A model generated the notes under the pieces. It ran no database searches. It saw only the letters and a program-made list of their open reading frames with translations, and was not told the DNA's origin. The translations under genes were made by a program, and so were the position numbers. Positions 8,020 to 20,800 of a DNA stretch of 64,000 bases are shown here, one piece after another. Position 1 is the stretch's first letter. Each line of letters begins with the position of its first letter. The stretch comes from a bacterium. Lineage in GTDB: Bacteria; UBP6; UBA1177. Where the stretch lies: positions 154,468 through 218,467 of the forward strand of contig JAEESW010000001.1 of assembly GCA_016290135.1 (NCBI GenBank), in the 5' to 3' direction.

Positions 8020-8957
8020 GGCAGGCCTATCTCCTTTTTCTGAGTGGTCGGAAGCACGCTGCGGACGTCTTTGACCATCGAATTTACAGAATTGATTATC
8101 GAATCAAGATCTTTTCTGAGAACGTCCATGTCCTTCGTCCCTTCCTGGAGGTTTTCGCCAGATTTGATGAGGGATGCGATCAGAACGTCGAGATCCGTCA
8201 TTTTTTTATTGACATCTTCGACTATCGCATTGATCTTGGAGAGCGTTCCGGAATCGCCAAGGATCTGGTCGTCTGCCTTGACGAGTGTTTTGTTGGCGTT
8301 GCTCACGAGAGTTTCGATCTCGCCCAAAGAGTTGTTGAGGTGCGCCACACCTTCGCGGAACTGCGCCGCAGCCGCCTTGTCGCCGGCCATCATCTCGATT
8401 ATGCCGCGTTTCTGCGCAAGATCGTTCGTGATCTTCTCGACATGGACCAGAGTTTTGTTGAGATCGCTCTCTTCATCGGTCAGTTTTTTCAGATTTGTCG
8501 CGATATCGTCTATTTTTTCGACCATCGGCTGAAGTTTTTTGATGACTTCGTTGATGTCATCGACCATTTTTGTCTCGAAAATATGGCTGCGGTCCGCACG
8601 AGTCTCGCTGAGATTGGGTGTCGTGACGATGAATCTCGAAGAACCGATGAGCGGGCGTTCCAGCGTGAAGACCGAGCTTTTGTTGATGCGCATGGCGTGT
8701 TCTTCCGGGACTTTGACGAGGACGATGACCGTTCCGTTGTTGTCAAGCTCGAACCTTTCGACTTTTCCGATCTCGAATCCCGAGAAAAGAAGCGGCATGC
8801 CTTCGGTTATACCCTCGCCGGTCGAGGATGAAAGGGTGTAGTAGAGGTGGTTCGTGAAGACATTTTTCCTGATGAGGATGAAAACTATGAATCCTGCTAT
8901 CATCACAAGCGAGAGAAACAGGAACAAACCGACTTTGAAATTTGCGGAACTCTTCAA
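8016..8957 (-). CDS. MCE/MlaD-family lipid-binding membrane protein
   Basis: MlaD/MCE proteins form inner-membrane-anchored tunnels that carry phospholipids between membranes, usually with an ABC permease (MlaE) and ATPase (MlaF). Here the MCE domain follows one N-terminal membrane segment (VGLFLFLSLVMIAGFIVFIL) and includes TEGMPLLFSGFEIGKVERFEL; residues about 130-310 are a long coiled coil. The track start at 9074 gives an unlikely 39-residue extension; TTG 8957 with AGGTGG upstream gives MKSSANFKVGLF, the usual MCE beginning, 313 residues. A promoter lies just upstream. No ABC partner is in the window, so it is an orphan or works with a distant transporter. Confidence 0.85.
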   Translation of the reverse strand: MKSSANFKVGLFLFLSLVMIAGFIVFILIRKNVFTNHLYYTLSSSTGEGITEGMPLLFSGFEIGKVERFELDNNGTVIVLVKVPEEHAMRINKSSVFTLERPLIGSSRFIVTTPNLSETRADRSHIFETKMVDDINEVIKKLQPMVEKIDDIATNLKKLTDEESDLNKTLVHVEKITNDLAQKRGIIEMMAGDKAAAAQFREGVAHLNNSLGEIETLVSNANKTLVKADDQILGDSGTLSKINAIVEDVNKKMTDLDVLIASLIKSGENLQEGTKDMDVLRKDLDSIINSVNSMVKDVRSVLPTTQKKEIGLP

Positions 8958-8993
8958 AATCCACCTGAAGCGAAATAAAACAAAAACCGAAAT

Positions 8994-9021
8994 ATTATAA
9001 GGATAAGTTGAATGAAGTAAA
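8994..9021 (-). promoter_or_regulatory. Candidate promoter for the MCE operon
   Basis: On the minus strand TATAAT (8999-8994) is a perfect -10 box, preceded at 16 bp by TTTACT as a weak -35. It lies about 37 bp before the proposed TTG start at 8957 and supports that start, because the longer track ORF would begin upstream of it. Confidence 0.5.
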
Positions 9022-9024
9022 TTT

Positions 9025-9744
9025 TTATTTAGGTGCGGCGGAAACCTGCTGTGCGGGCTTCTCCGATTCAACATAGTCCGAGATCAGCTTCTGGAGCCTT
9101 TCCGCAAGTTCCTGTCTCGTTTCGTTCTCGCCTATCCGTGTCGGAGGGAATATCTTGACTTTGACCTGTCCCGACCTGATGTCGAATTCTCCGGCTTTGA
9201 GGATCCTGTCGGCCCCGATTATCGCGACGGGAAGCACTTTGCAGCCGTTTTCGGTGAGGATCAGCGCGCCTGACTTGAATTTTCCGACATGCCCGTCACG
9301 GCTCCTCGTTCCTTCGGGAAAGACCAGATACGAGCAGCGTTTCATCTTTTTTTCGGCCGCTTCGAGGCTTTTGACCGCGCTGCGCCTGTTCTTGCGGTCT
9401 ATCGCCACAAAATCGTAAAGCCACATCGCCTGTCCGAACACAGGTATCGCGAAAAGTTCCTTTTTCGCAAGGACCCTCAGATTGATCGGCAGGTTCGCAC
9501 CGATGATCGGGATGTCTGCGATGCTCTGGTGGTTGGCGGCCACGAGATAAGTCTCGCCCGGAACGATGTTTTCGAGTCCCTCCGCAGTGCAGCGGACGCC
9601 GCAGGTCTTCAGGCAGACGGAAGAACAGTTCTTGAAGATTTTTCCGCCCAGCTTCCTCCTGGAGAGAATGTGAAACGGGAAAAGGAGCAGCGAAAGCAGA
9701 ACATAAAAAGCAACAACAAAAAGGATGCAGATAAAACGGAACAT
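9025..9744 (-). CDS. plsC: 1-acyl-sn-glycerol-3-phosphate acyltransferase
   Basis: PlsC acylates lysophosphatidic acid to phosphatidic acid in phospholipid synthesis. ATG 9744 after GAGAGG gives 239 residues, the usual length; the track start adds 35 residues without support. Residues 1-25 form a membrane segment. The catalytic NHQSIAD box is at 71-77 and the glycerol-phosphate-binding FPEGTRS at 142-148, both intact. The C-terminus is a polar tail. It sits head to head with the porin-like gene at 9949 and just upstream of the MCE gene, so phospholipid synthesis and transport genes are neighbours. A weak promoter (TACAAT at 9776-9771) lies before it. Confidence 0.9.
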   Translation of the reverse strand: MFRFICILFVVAFYVLLSLLLFPFHILSRRKLGGKIFKNCSSVCLKTCGVRCTAEGLENIVPGETYLVAANHQSIADIPIIGANLPINLRVLAKKELFAIPVFGQAMWLYDFVAIDRKNRRSAVKSLEAAEKKMKRCSYLVFPEGTRSRDGHVGKFKSGALILTENGCKVLPVAIIGADRILKAGEFDIRSGQVKVKIFPPTRIGENETRQELAERLQKLISDYVESEKPAQQVSAAPK

Positions 9745-9948
9745 GGCACCTCTCAGCACAAAAACGGGTAATTGTAATGAAATTTCGAAAATATGAAAGA
9801 TAAAAGAAAAACAGTGTTTCCGTCTGTTTTTTCTGAAAAAAATCGGCATGTTCCGCGGAGAGCTTTTTTTCGACTTGATTTTTCCTGAATAATGTTTAAC
9901 ACTACTTAGATTTTAGTTTTTTTACTTTTTTGTTTTTTGGAGGTTTTA

Positions 9949-11745
9949 ATGCGTAGATTCTTTTTGGCGGTCGCGATCGTTGCGGTGTTTTTCGCATTGT
10001 CCGCACAGGACAACAGCAATGATCTGTACCAGCAGTATTTGAACCAGTATAACAACAATCAGCAGCAGCCCGCACCGGCACAGACTGAACCTGCAAAACC
10101 GGCTGAACCGGCTCCGGCACAGGCTGAACCGGCGAAACCGGCTGAAGAAAAGAAGGAAGAAGCTCAGCAGCCCGCTGAAGAAAAGAAGGAAGAGGCTCAG
10201 CAGCCCGCTGAAGAAAAGAAGGAAGAAGAAGCTCAGCAGCCCGCTGAAGAGAAAAAGGAAGAAGAAGCTCAGCAGCCCGCTGAAGAAAAGAAAGAAGAGG
10301 CGGCGGCGGCTCCTGCAGAAGAGGTCGAGAAGATGGCTCCTTTCGAGAGGAAACCTTTCTTTTCAGTAGATGCTTTCATGGCTCTTTCCAACTCGATCTA
10401 CTCTTTCGGCGGAAACATCATGCCGCACAGCAGTTACAGATTCGGCATAGACAACGCCGTCCTTGATTTCAAAGGCGGAGACCGCATGTTCAACGGCAGG
10501 ATCCTTGTCGACCTTGCAAAAGGACTCAAGACCACAAAAGAGATCGAGTTCAACTACGACCACGATGACTCTCTCCCGACCGACGGAACGAATCCGCATG
10601 AATTCGTCTATGTCGGCGATGCTCCGAACGCTCTCGATGTTCTGAAGGATGTTTCTTTCAGCATGGTCCATCCGTCATTCAGAAACGAAGCCGGCACGCT
10701 GGGACTCAATGTCAAACTTCAGGCAGGTCTTTTCGGTATGCCGTTCGGGATCGAAAGCGGTTATGACCACGAGATCACCTATGCCAATTCGGCGATCAAA
10801 GAGGAATTCCTCGGCGGCGCATTCAGAGATGTCGGTGTTTCTCTCGGACTCGACCTTCTTCTCGGAAGCAATATGGACCTTGACATGACCCTTTTTGTTT
10901 TCAACGGCAAAAACGCTACGATGCTTGACGGAGAAGACAAATTCAAAGATCCGGCATTCGGTTTCGACATCAGATTCAACTACGAAAGCGATTTCTACGC
11001 TACGGCCGCTTTCTCGTTCGTTCTCGGAAGTGCTTATGTCGGCTATGACGAAGAGGCTGAAGGCGGTATCTTCCAGACCACGAACGGCACTTACCTTGAT
11101 GAAAAGAACAAGATCGAGGAAAATCTCGTTATTAAGGACGATTCGATCGGCAGAAACGACTACGCTGCAAACAAAAAGAACATAATCCTTGCGGTCGGTG
11201 CTGATCTCGGCTACAACATCAACGATGACATCACCGTAGGTTTCAAAGGCGAATTCGCATATTCCAACAGATCGATGTTCAACCCCTACGCAAACGTTTT
11301 CCTTGGCAAAGACTACTACGAGAACGCGCGTTTCATCCGTGACGGGGACGAAGGCGTTATCTGGGGCAAAAGCTCCTACAATCCGTTCGGATTCTTTGTA
11401 ATGCCTTACGCACATCTCTACTGGTTCGACATCATGGCGAGATTCTCCTACTACAAACAGCCTTACCTTTACTCCTATCTTGAAGATGCGAAAAACACTG
11501 TCATGGGTGTCGATTTCGCTCTCATCTACAACTTCTGCGACTACGCCGGTGTTGAATTCGACTACAACTACATCAGAGAATCATACCACTACTTTGATCC
11601 GGAAGTTGCGCCGGCTGCCCCCGGACACTACTACGCAAACAAATACAATACCCACGTTTTTACGATCGCTCTCACCGGCTGGTTTGATTTCTTGTGGGAA
11701 GGAAAATCCGACAAATCCGAAGAAACTGAAGCGGCAGCTGAATAA
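9949..11745 (+). CDS. Porin-like outer-membrane protein with Ala/Pro/Glu/Lys linker
   Basis: A 598-residue exported protein. The track begins at TTG 9937; ATG 9949 follows GGAGG directly and starts the signal peptide MRRFFLAVAIVAVFFALSAQ. Residues about 25-120 are low complexity: a Gln/Asn stretch, then PAPAQ/EPAKPAE units and five PAEEKKEEAQQ repeats. The remaining about 470 residues are aromatic- and Asp-rich with alternating beta pattern; FRDVGVSLG is reminiscent of OprP/OprO-type porins. The call is a channel of 16-18 strands with unknown solute. The linker between signal and barrel is unusual for a porin and could contact peptidoglycan or a partner. It is likely a single-gene unit, divergent from plsC. 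Confidence 0.7.
   Translation: MRRFFLAVAIVAVFFALSAQDNSNDLYQQYLNQYNNNQQQPAPAQTEPAKPAEPAPAQAEPAKPAEEKKEEAQQPAEEKKEEAQQPAEEKKEEEAQQPAEEKKEEEAQQPAEEKKEEAAAAPAEEVEKMAPFERKPFFSVDAFMALSNSIYSFGGNIMPHSSYRFGIDNAVLDFKGGDRMFNGRILVDLAKGLKTTKEIEFNYDHDDSLPTDGTNPHEFVYVGDAPNALDVLKDVSFSMVHPSFRNEAGTLGLNVKLQAGLFGMPFGIESGYDHEITYANSAIKEEFLGGAFRDVGVSLGLDLLLGSNMDLDMTLFVFNGKNATMLDGEDKFKDPAFGFDIRFNYESDFYATAAFSFVLGSAYVGYDEEAEGGIFQTTNGTYLDEKNKIEENLVIKDDSIGRNDYAANKKNIILAVGADLGYNINDDITVGFKGEFAYSNRSMFNPYANVFLGKDYYENARFIRDGDEGVIWGKSSYNPFGFFVMPYAHLYWFDIMARFSYYKQPYLYSYLEDAKNTVMGVDFALIYNFCDYAGVEFDYNYIRESYHYFDPEVAPAAPGHYYANKYNTHVFTIALTGWFDFLWEGKSDKSEETEAAAE
10141..10302 (+). repeat. 30/33-bp in-frame tandem repeat (PAEEKKEEAQQ)
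   Basis: Five consecutive units of 30 or 33 bp around gctgaagaaaagaaggaaga, encoding a highly charged Glu/Lys/Gln helix-like linker in the porin-like protein. Unit lengths are multiples of three, so slippage would change linker length only. Confidence 0.85.
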
Positions 11746-11788
11746 TCCCTTTTAAATTCCGTTTTAAATCTCAAAAATCTCAGAAAAG

Positions 11789-11816
11789 TTGCCATTTTTG
11801 CCTTTTTTTGTATTGT
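11789..11816 (+). promoter_or_regulatory. Candidate promoter for the giant lipoprotein gene
   Basis: TTGCCA (11789-11794), 16-bp spacer, TATTGT (11811-11816), followed by a CG-rich stretch (aatcgcgcg). It lies 49 bp before ATG 11865, which has AGGAGTCAGAG as ribosome site. The -35 and -10 spacing matches other candidate promoters in this window. Confidence 0.45.
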
Positions 11817-11864
11817 AATCGCGCGTTTTTTATCAGATGATGGTTTTTATCATAGGAGTCAGAG

Positions 11865-14800
11865 ATGAAGAGAGTTTATGCTGTCTTAATGTTTTTTGCG
11901 ATGTTTTTCATGCTTTCCTGCGGCGGCGGCAGTGACAGCAAAGGCAAAAAACAGGGCGAACTTTACGGCGCATGCTATCCGAACAAAACCTGCAACGAAG
12001 GTCTTGTCTGCGACGAAGAGAACGATGTTTGTCTTCCCGGAGACGATTCCGACATTTCGGATACCGCTGTAACGGATGGCGACACCACGGAACCCGAGCC
12101 GGCAGATGACACCGACACGGAAAAACCTGAACCGGCTGATGATGATACGGACACAGACACTTCATCCGACACGACTCCTGACAATGATACAGACACGGAC
12201 ACAAGTGACACGATTCCCGATCAGGACACTGACACCGATACAAGTGACACTGCTCCGGACCAGGATACCGATACCGGCGACACCGAGCCTCTGGAAGGCA
12301 CTGAAAACCGCACGATTTCAGGTTCGTACCAGATCGGAAGTGAAGTTTCAGGAATAGAAGCAGCCCTTTATGAATGCGGCAAAACTGAAAAACTAGCTTC
12401 GGCCAACACAAATGCAAAAGGCGCTTTCAGTTTCAAGGCCGATATCTCTTCAGACAAAACATACTGTGTTAAGGCGAACGGTTTCGCGAGCTGCTTCAAA
12501 GGTTTGAAAGACCATACGGCGAATATTTCAGAAATCACGAACGCAGTTTTTCTGCTTGACCAGAACTGCTCTGACTTGAGAAACAGCGAAACAAAAATCA
12601 GAAAATACGCAAAACTGGGAACGGGCGAATGGCTGGGAGAGCTCGATTATTCGAAACTTTCCGGCATCAAAGAAGGACTTAAGCTTCTTTCAAACTATCT
12701 CAAGACGACAAACAGCAAGACACTTTCCGAAAAAATAGCGGAAGATTCAAAGAAAGAAACTCCGGAATTTGCGAAATTCTTCAACGGTTTCAGAGTTTCA
12801 GTTGATAAAAATGAAATCATCATCGGCGAAACATCCGACAGCAACGCAAATTTCAATGTCGAAGGCGGCAGCACGAAAGTCGCTCCCGGCTTCAAGATCA
12901 CATGGACTTTGAAAAATAAAACCGCCGATGCGGCAAATTACACTTTCACGACGACAGTTCCCGGCGAATACACAGCACGAGCAAAGCTTGCTGCAGGAAG
13001 CGACACGCTTTCGAATGATTCCGCGACAGTTCTTTTCCTTCAGAGGAAGAGCGGCGGCACGGTTTATGTAAGTGACACGTCGAAGAATATTTCGTTCAGG
13101 ATAGATGACGGTATTTACGGCGTAATTCCCAAGGGGACAGTCGTCAAAAAGAACGGAACAAAAATAAATTCGATAAGTTACGATATCCTCTCGTCCGGCG
13201 GAAACCAGGTCTCGAGGCTTAAGTTCAAGCCCGAGGGAGCAGTTTTCGAGGGAGACACGATGTATTTCGTCCACGAACTCGGCACAGTTTTCGGCGGCGC
13301 CCCGATCATGCTCTCGGCAACGAGAACGAATGCAGACGGTTCAATCGATGTCCTCAATTCGGCTGCAGGCGATCCGATTATGATGGCTGCTGCAGGCGAT
13401 CCGATTATGACAACAGCCGCTGGAGACCCGATCATGTCGGCAGCAGCAGGGGATCCGATAATGACGAGCGCTGCGGGCGATCCGATAATGACGAGTGCTG
13501 CAGGAGACCCGATCATGTCGGCAGCTGCAGGAGACCCGATAATGACGAGTGCTGCAGGCGATCCGATCATGGCAAATGCAGCAGGTGACCCGATAATGAT
13601 GGGAACAAGTTCGAGTGCGATGATTTCGCAGACCGGCCACTATTCGACATTCACGGTCGAAGCGGCATCGCTTCCGGTTTCTCTTGATATGCTGGTTGCA
13701 AGATGGTGCGACATGGGCTCATTCCTTCACCTGACTTCGCCGATAGAACTCATTGTTAAGGCAGTCGATCAGAACAAGCCTGACGGCGAAGAGAAGACTG
13801 ATCTTCTTTCATACCTTGACTGCGAGCATTTCGCGGACCTCGGAAACGACCTTTACGAGCTTGTCAACAGGCCGGTCGGCTTCCAGCGCAACCTCAACCT
13901 GATCGAAAATATTTTCTTTGCTACGGAATTCTACGGCCGTCTTCTTTTAAAGCAGGAAAACGCGGGTTCGTCGGCTTATGTCGCGGTTCGAAACGGTCTT
14001 GAATTGCGTAGCGCGATCGCGTCTCTCTACACGGCGACGACTTCCTACAACAGAAGCGCGGGAGTTTCGGAACTTTTTGATTCCTCCATGGTTCCTCTGA
14101 CCTACAGCGGCGTAACTCCTGAAGACTACACGGCTCAGGCCAAAGCTGCGATCATAGGCAATTCCGGCGCAAGTGACAAATACATTGCGACGAAGAAAGA
14201 GATGATGATTTTCGCGAACTACATCACGACTTCATCAAAAGGGCCGGATTTCAGCGGCGTCACGACGATTCTCACTCCCGATCAGCTTGTCTGCGCATGG
14301 TTCAACCCGGAGATCCAGGCTTCTAACTGCAGCAAGGTCTACACTTTGAACGAGACCGGACACGTAACTTTGGGCGGAACGGAAGTTTCTGTCGCCGAGG
14401 CGAACGCTATATTTACGAAATACTTCATGCCTTTTAACAGCAGACTTGGCGAAGAAGAGAAACTCAACCTCTTCAGAACATTCTATCTCGCACTCAGATA
14501 TGCCGGAACGATGTTCTATAACGGCAGCGACATGACAGAGTTTTATAACATCATGCTTCATACGATATACCTCGTTTTCGACGGCATCAACAGAAACGCT
14601 AACGCAGTCAGCATAGTAGATACTTTCGACGCATCTGCCCACACGGTTTCAGTTCTTGACGGCAATGAAATGGTAACAAGACCTTACCTCACGAAGCTGA
14701 GCGCGCTTACCGACAAAATATCACTTAAAGTCGCATCCGAAAGCGCAAATGTCGAAAAAGTTCTCGTCAGCATTGAAGGATATGAGTTCGAGAAAGTTCA

Positions 14801-17800
14801 GGAAAATACGAGAACTTACTACAGACCTGTTGTACCGGTCAGTCTGAAGGAAAAATCGATAGTTCTCACTCCAGGCACGCTCAATAACGGCGAAACAGCC
14901 CTTAAGACCCTGCTCGGAAGCGAGGATGTTGATTCTCTCGGCAACATCACAGGCAAAATGACGATTGTCGCTACTTCGAAAATCGCGAACAAAACCTATT
15001 CGACACAGAAAACCTACGATTTCTTTGTCAACGACGACAGCGCTGGCGTCAACTCGAAGCCTGTTCCTGCAAATATCCAGGTTTATCTCAACGATTCTAC
15101 AGGCCACGCGATCGCCGCAAACGCAAATCCGGCGATAATCCTGAATCCGGGCAACAAGGTTTACTATCCTGTTGACGGTGTCGTCAGCATCACCGATCTT
15201 GCACCTGCGGCTTACACTGTTGACGCATTTGCTGACGGCTACTATGCGAAAAATGTCAGTGTCAATGTTCCTGAAGGCGCTACGTTCAGCGTTGAGATCA
15301 GGCTTGACGAAGAGCTTACGAGCACTGCTGATGCAAACCTTGAACTTTCAGTAAAAATCGACACGGCAAAGCATCCGTCAAAGGTCTACATCCAGATCTA
15401 CAACGACGACATGGATCTCGTTGCGAACGAAACCGCGAAATTCGATACCGGTACGAACACTTACGAAACACTGAATATCGAGATTCCTTCGGGCAGATAC
15501 ACGCTTCTTGCGGTAGGCGAGGATATGTACAACTATCTTGAAGCGATAACGCTTTATCCGGGTGACAACGAAAAGGAAATCAAGGTCGTCGCAAAGAATG
15601 CATGCGGAAACGGCATAGTCGATTCTGCGGAAGAGTGCGAACCTTCTGTTGAAGGAACGGCTCTCACTGTTCTCTGCGGCACGATCTATCCTGCTTCGAC
15701 TTATCCTGAAAAAGAGGCGGCCTGCAACTCGGATACATGCACGTTCAACAAGAGTGAATGCGGCAAGGCGGCGCTTTGCGGAGACGGAATCCTTGACGAA
15801 GGCGAAGGCTGCGACGGCGGCTCAAAGGCATGTGCTGAAATAGCAGGTTTCGGCAATTCAAGAGGAACGGCACCGTGTAAAAACGACGACTGCTCTGGTT
15901 ATATCACGGCAGGATACTGCACAAGAACAACTGAAAGCTGCGGAACGCTTCCTGCAAACGCGCAGTGGAATGACGGCGAGGGTACATTTGCGCAGACTTA
16001 TGACGGAGCAGACTGGGCTCCTGCTGCAAAAGCGGCAAAATACGGTCTTACATTGGAAGAGTGCACCTATTCCTGCAAAAAAGGCTCGGTATGGGACAGC
16101 GCTTCCAGCAGCTGCGTACTCTATCCGCTTTCGCTCGCACTTGTCTGCACGGGGGCAAACGGCTGCTTCGATACAGAAAGCGATGCCGAATGTCCGGCTT
16201 ACGGAGAAGCTCTTTTCGGCCAGGACGCACAGTATGCGGCGACCGGTTTCTGCATGGAGCACACTCTTGCTAAGGAAGGAAGCGGCGAAAATGCCGTTGT
16301 CAGAGATGCTTACACTCACTACGAGTGGCAGGCTTCTGCAAGTGATGCAATGAGCTGGGACAGTGCAAACGAATACTGCTCGAGACTCAACGACAACGGC
16401 AGCGACCACACCGCGGCGCAGTGGAGAATCCCGAGCCCGGCTGAACTTCTCACGATTATAGATTCAGGAACGGCAAGTCCTGCTCTCGGCGATATTTTCA
16501 CGACTCCGGAATACAGTTTCTGGGCTGCAGAGGACGCAAAAAATGGAGACAACGCATGGAAAGCTGATGAAAACGGCGCGCTGACAAGCGTTTCGAAAGC
16601 TGAAAACGCAGGCGTTGTATGCATCAGATATCAGAGCAACTACACTCCGTCAGGCAGACGCTTCACCGATGAAAACGAGACTGTAAAAGACAGTGAAAGC
16701 GGCTTAATGTGGCAGAAGCAGCCTGTATCGTCAAGCACGTGGAAAGAGGCTCTTGAATACTGTTTCAATGTTTCGAGTGCCGATAAATTCGACTGGAGGC
16801 TTCCGAACAGAAACGAGCTTGCATCCCTTGTAAACTACGAAAAGACAAACGGCGCACTCAGTGACTTCCCGGCAATGGCGGCGAAAGGCTTCTGGACTTC
16901 GACATCCGATGTCTCCTCTGCTGCAAAGGCATGGACAGTCGATTTTGCAGACGGAAGCATAGCTTCTGCAGACAAAGCTGACACGAAATATGTCATCTGT
17001 GTAAGGAACGACGAGCCCTGCTTCGGAGACGAATGCCCCGACGCATGCGGCTTTAACCCGTGCAAAGAGATGCCGAATTCAACCGGACTCTGCACAGCAA
17101 ACGGATACGACTTTACCTGCGGCTGCAAGTCGGGCTTCAACTGGAACCACGCTAACTGCCTTCTTGACACGACAAGATATATCGCATGCGATGGTCTGCC
17201 CGAAAACGCAGTCTGGAACACCGTTTTCGGTATCAGCCAGAGCTACAACGGCGAAAACTGGTATCCGAGCAATGTCGGAACTTTCAACAAGATCCCGAGC
17301 ACGACGGAATGCCGCTTCGTCTGCGCAACAAACTACAAATGGGATGCGGACGAGGAAAAATGTCTTCCGGTTTCCAGAATGACTCAGTGCTCCGAAAAGA
17401 AACCTTACTCCGACTGGAACGTAGTTTCCAAGATCTCTCAGACATGGGACGGCGAGAAGTGGGAACCTTCGTCAGAATCGGAATACAACGAAGAGGCAAG
17501 TGAAGAAGAGTGCCGCTTCATCTGCAAGGAACACTACAACTGGGATGCGGAAAACAATCTCTGCGATCCTGAGAGACAGCCGGCTGCATGCATCGGACTT
17601 CCGGCAAACGCACACTGGTGGAACGAATCAGCGGCGATCACGCAGACCTGGACAAACGGCGGCTGGGCACCTTCGGCAACGGGATCTCACAGCACCGACG
17701 CGGAAGAGAACAAGTGCTACTTCACCTGTGACACCAACTATGAGTGGAACGACACATCCTGCGTTGCAAAGACTCAGACTGCAAGCTGTGTCACCACGAC

Positions 17801-20800
17801 CGACAATTCGGAGTGGACCGGCGGTTATTCAAGCATAACGCAGACCTGGAACGGCTCGGAGTGGTTCCCGAGTGAAGTAGGAACCTACAACACCGATAAA
17901 AATCCGGCTTACTGCCGCTTCAAATGCAAGGAAAACTATAACTGGAACGGTGCGAACTGCGAACCTGCGACACAGATCGCAACATGCACGGGACTTCCGG
18001 AACACGCGGCGTGGAACAAGGTCTCCAGCATAACGCAGACATTCACGAACGGAAGCTGGTCTCCGTCGAATGTCGGAACTTTCGGCAACGAAACGGCAAC
18101 CGAGTGCCACTTCAAGTGCAATGACAACTATAACTACGACAACGGAACAGGAAAATGTCTCGCAGGAACTCAGACTGCAACCTGCATCGGACTTCCTTCG
18201 AACGCTCAGTGGATCAATTCGACCGTAACGCAGAGCTGGAGCGACAGCCTCGGCTGGACACCGGCAGCTACCGGCCACCACAAGTCGGTATCAACTGACG
18301 GATGCAGTTTCGAGTGCGAAACCGATCATTACATCTGGGATTCCGGCACATCGACCTGCGTCGGTAAAACGATCACGAACCAGAACTGCACCGGAAAGCC
18401 GGGAAGCGCAGTCTGGAACACGGTTTCAAAGATTTCTCAGACATGGAGCGGCTCGGCTTGGCTTCCCGGTCTTGCGGCAACCTACAACGAGAATCCTGCA
18501 GCAGACGAATGCCGTTTCAAATGTCCGGCAAACTATGAGTGGAACGGTTCTGACTGCATAGCTAGGACCCAGATTGTAAGCTGCGGAACACTTCCTGCAA
18601 ATGCTGCATGGAACACCGTTTCGCAGATAAAGCAGACATGGAACGGCTCCAATGAAAAGTGGGAACCCGTTGTAAATCTTGTTCACAACGATGTTTCAAG
18701 CGAAACAGAATGCCGCTACACCTGCAAAGAGAACTATGAATGGAAAAATTCGGCATGTGTTGCAAAGAAGCAGACTGTTGCATGCACGGGACTTCCTGCA
18801 AACGCAGTCTGGAACAGTTCTACTGTCGTTCAGGAATGGAACGGCACGGCATGGACTCCCGAGACGACAGGAATCCACACGACCGGCAGCGCAACTGATA
18901 AATGCTACTTCAAGTGCATTGACGAAGGAACGAAATTCGACTGGGATACTACGACCAGCACATGTAAAGGTCACACCAAACCCAGTGGATGCGACAACGA
19001 ATCGCTTCCTGCGAACGCTTCGTGGTGGAACGCAAATATCAACCAGACATGGAACGGAACGGAGTGGCTTCCGACAACGACGGGCAGTTTCAGCAACAGT
19101 GCTGTCGATAACCAGTGCCGCTTCAAATGCAACAGCCACTACAATTGGAACGGTGCGACATGTGAAGCTGAAACAAGGATTTCACCTTGCGGAACACTTC
19201 CTTCAAATGCGCAGTGGAACACCGCTTCAAGCATAGAACAGCACTGGGATGAAAGCGTTTCCGGATTTGTTCCGACTCTCACTCCGCAGTACGGCACCGA
19301 GGCTACGACAGCTTACTGCTGCTACAAATGCCAAGAAAATTACAGATGGAACGGTTCAGAGTGCGTTGCTGCGACAAGACAAAGAGAGTGCGAAGGACTT
19401 CCTGCAAATGCAGTATGGAGAACGAGTTCTTCCGCAACAGGAACTTCATTCAGTATAACTCAGGAATGGAGCGGTGAGGAATGGCTTCCACTGCTTTCAG
19501 GAACTCACGGCTCGTATCTTGCCGGTCAGTGCCGCTTTACATGTATTGATGAAGGCAACAAATTCAAATGGGAAAACAATGCATGCGTTCCGAATACTAA
19601 AACAGACCAGGCATGTGAAGGACTTCCGGAAAATGCAGAATGGACCGGCGGATTTACAAAAATATCGCAGACTTGGAACAGCACTATCAACAGTTTCGAG
19701 CCGAGCACTGTCGGAACATACAGCACCGAAGCTGATTCAGCTTACTGCCGTTTCCAATGCAAGGAACACTATATCTGGAGTGCAGAGGAAGGTGATGAAG
19801 GCGACGACGGCGACTGCGTAGCCGAAACAAGAGTTGTCGACTGCGACGAAGATGCTCTTCCTGACAATGCGCTTTGGAACTATGCTCCCTACATCACACA
19901 GACTTGGGACGGTAATGACTGGACACCGGGACTTACACCTGAATACAGTATCACCGGAAGCGAAAACAAGTGCAGATATACCTGCGATGACGGTTATTAC
20001 TATTTAGACGGTCAGTGTGTAACGAATCCATGCAGTTCAAACCAGTGCCGTTCAACTATTACAACTTTTTCATCAGGTACTTGTAACACGCAACCGGATT
20101 CATTCCCGCTTTCTTACGCTTGTGTATGCAGCAACGGTTTCTACTGGCACGGCAAAACAGGCTGCAGATCCAATAAACCGACGAATTTCTGCACCGGAGC
20201 TTCCAGATGTTACGGATACGGATCCGAGATCGACTGTCCTTCTGAGGGAGAAGCTTTTTACGGTCAGGATGCTCAGTATGCAGAAAAGGGCTTCTGTGCA
20301 CCGAAGAGTTTCACTGTTGCGGGAACGACAGAACAGCCGGTAATAAATGACAAAAATACAGGGCTAGGATGGCAGAAATCGATAAGAACCGTGGCAGCTA
20401 CCTGGAGCGATGCCTACAATTATTGCAACAACCTGAATTACGGCGGTTATTCAGACTGGAGAATGCCTACCGTCAAAGAATTGGATACCATATTGGATCT
20501 CGGCAGACGCAACAGTGCCGATCCTAATTATTTTTCTAACACAACCTATTCTTATTGGTGGGTAAATAATAAAAATGAAACTGCTGACAAGTTATGGTAT
20601 GTATATCAAACTTCAATTAAATACTGGCCTACAAGTTATGCAACGAACACAAGTTATAAATATTATGTCCGCTGTGTCCGTGGAACGGAACTGACTGAAC
20701 CTACATCTGAATCTTTCAGCAGTGATACCACTGGAGTCGTTAAAGACACCGATACGGGGCTTTACTGGAGCACTCCCGGCGACAGCAGAGTCAACTGGAA

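Noticed and set aside
9875-9905. Promoter for the porin-like gene (TTGATT as -35)
   Set aside because: No acceptable -10 at 15-18 bp; the gene surely has a promoter in this gap but I cannot place it.
17164-20026. Possible CRISPR or mobile repeat array
   Set aside because: Repeats of about 200 bp are fully coding, divergent and in frame; a protein module expansion.
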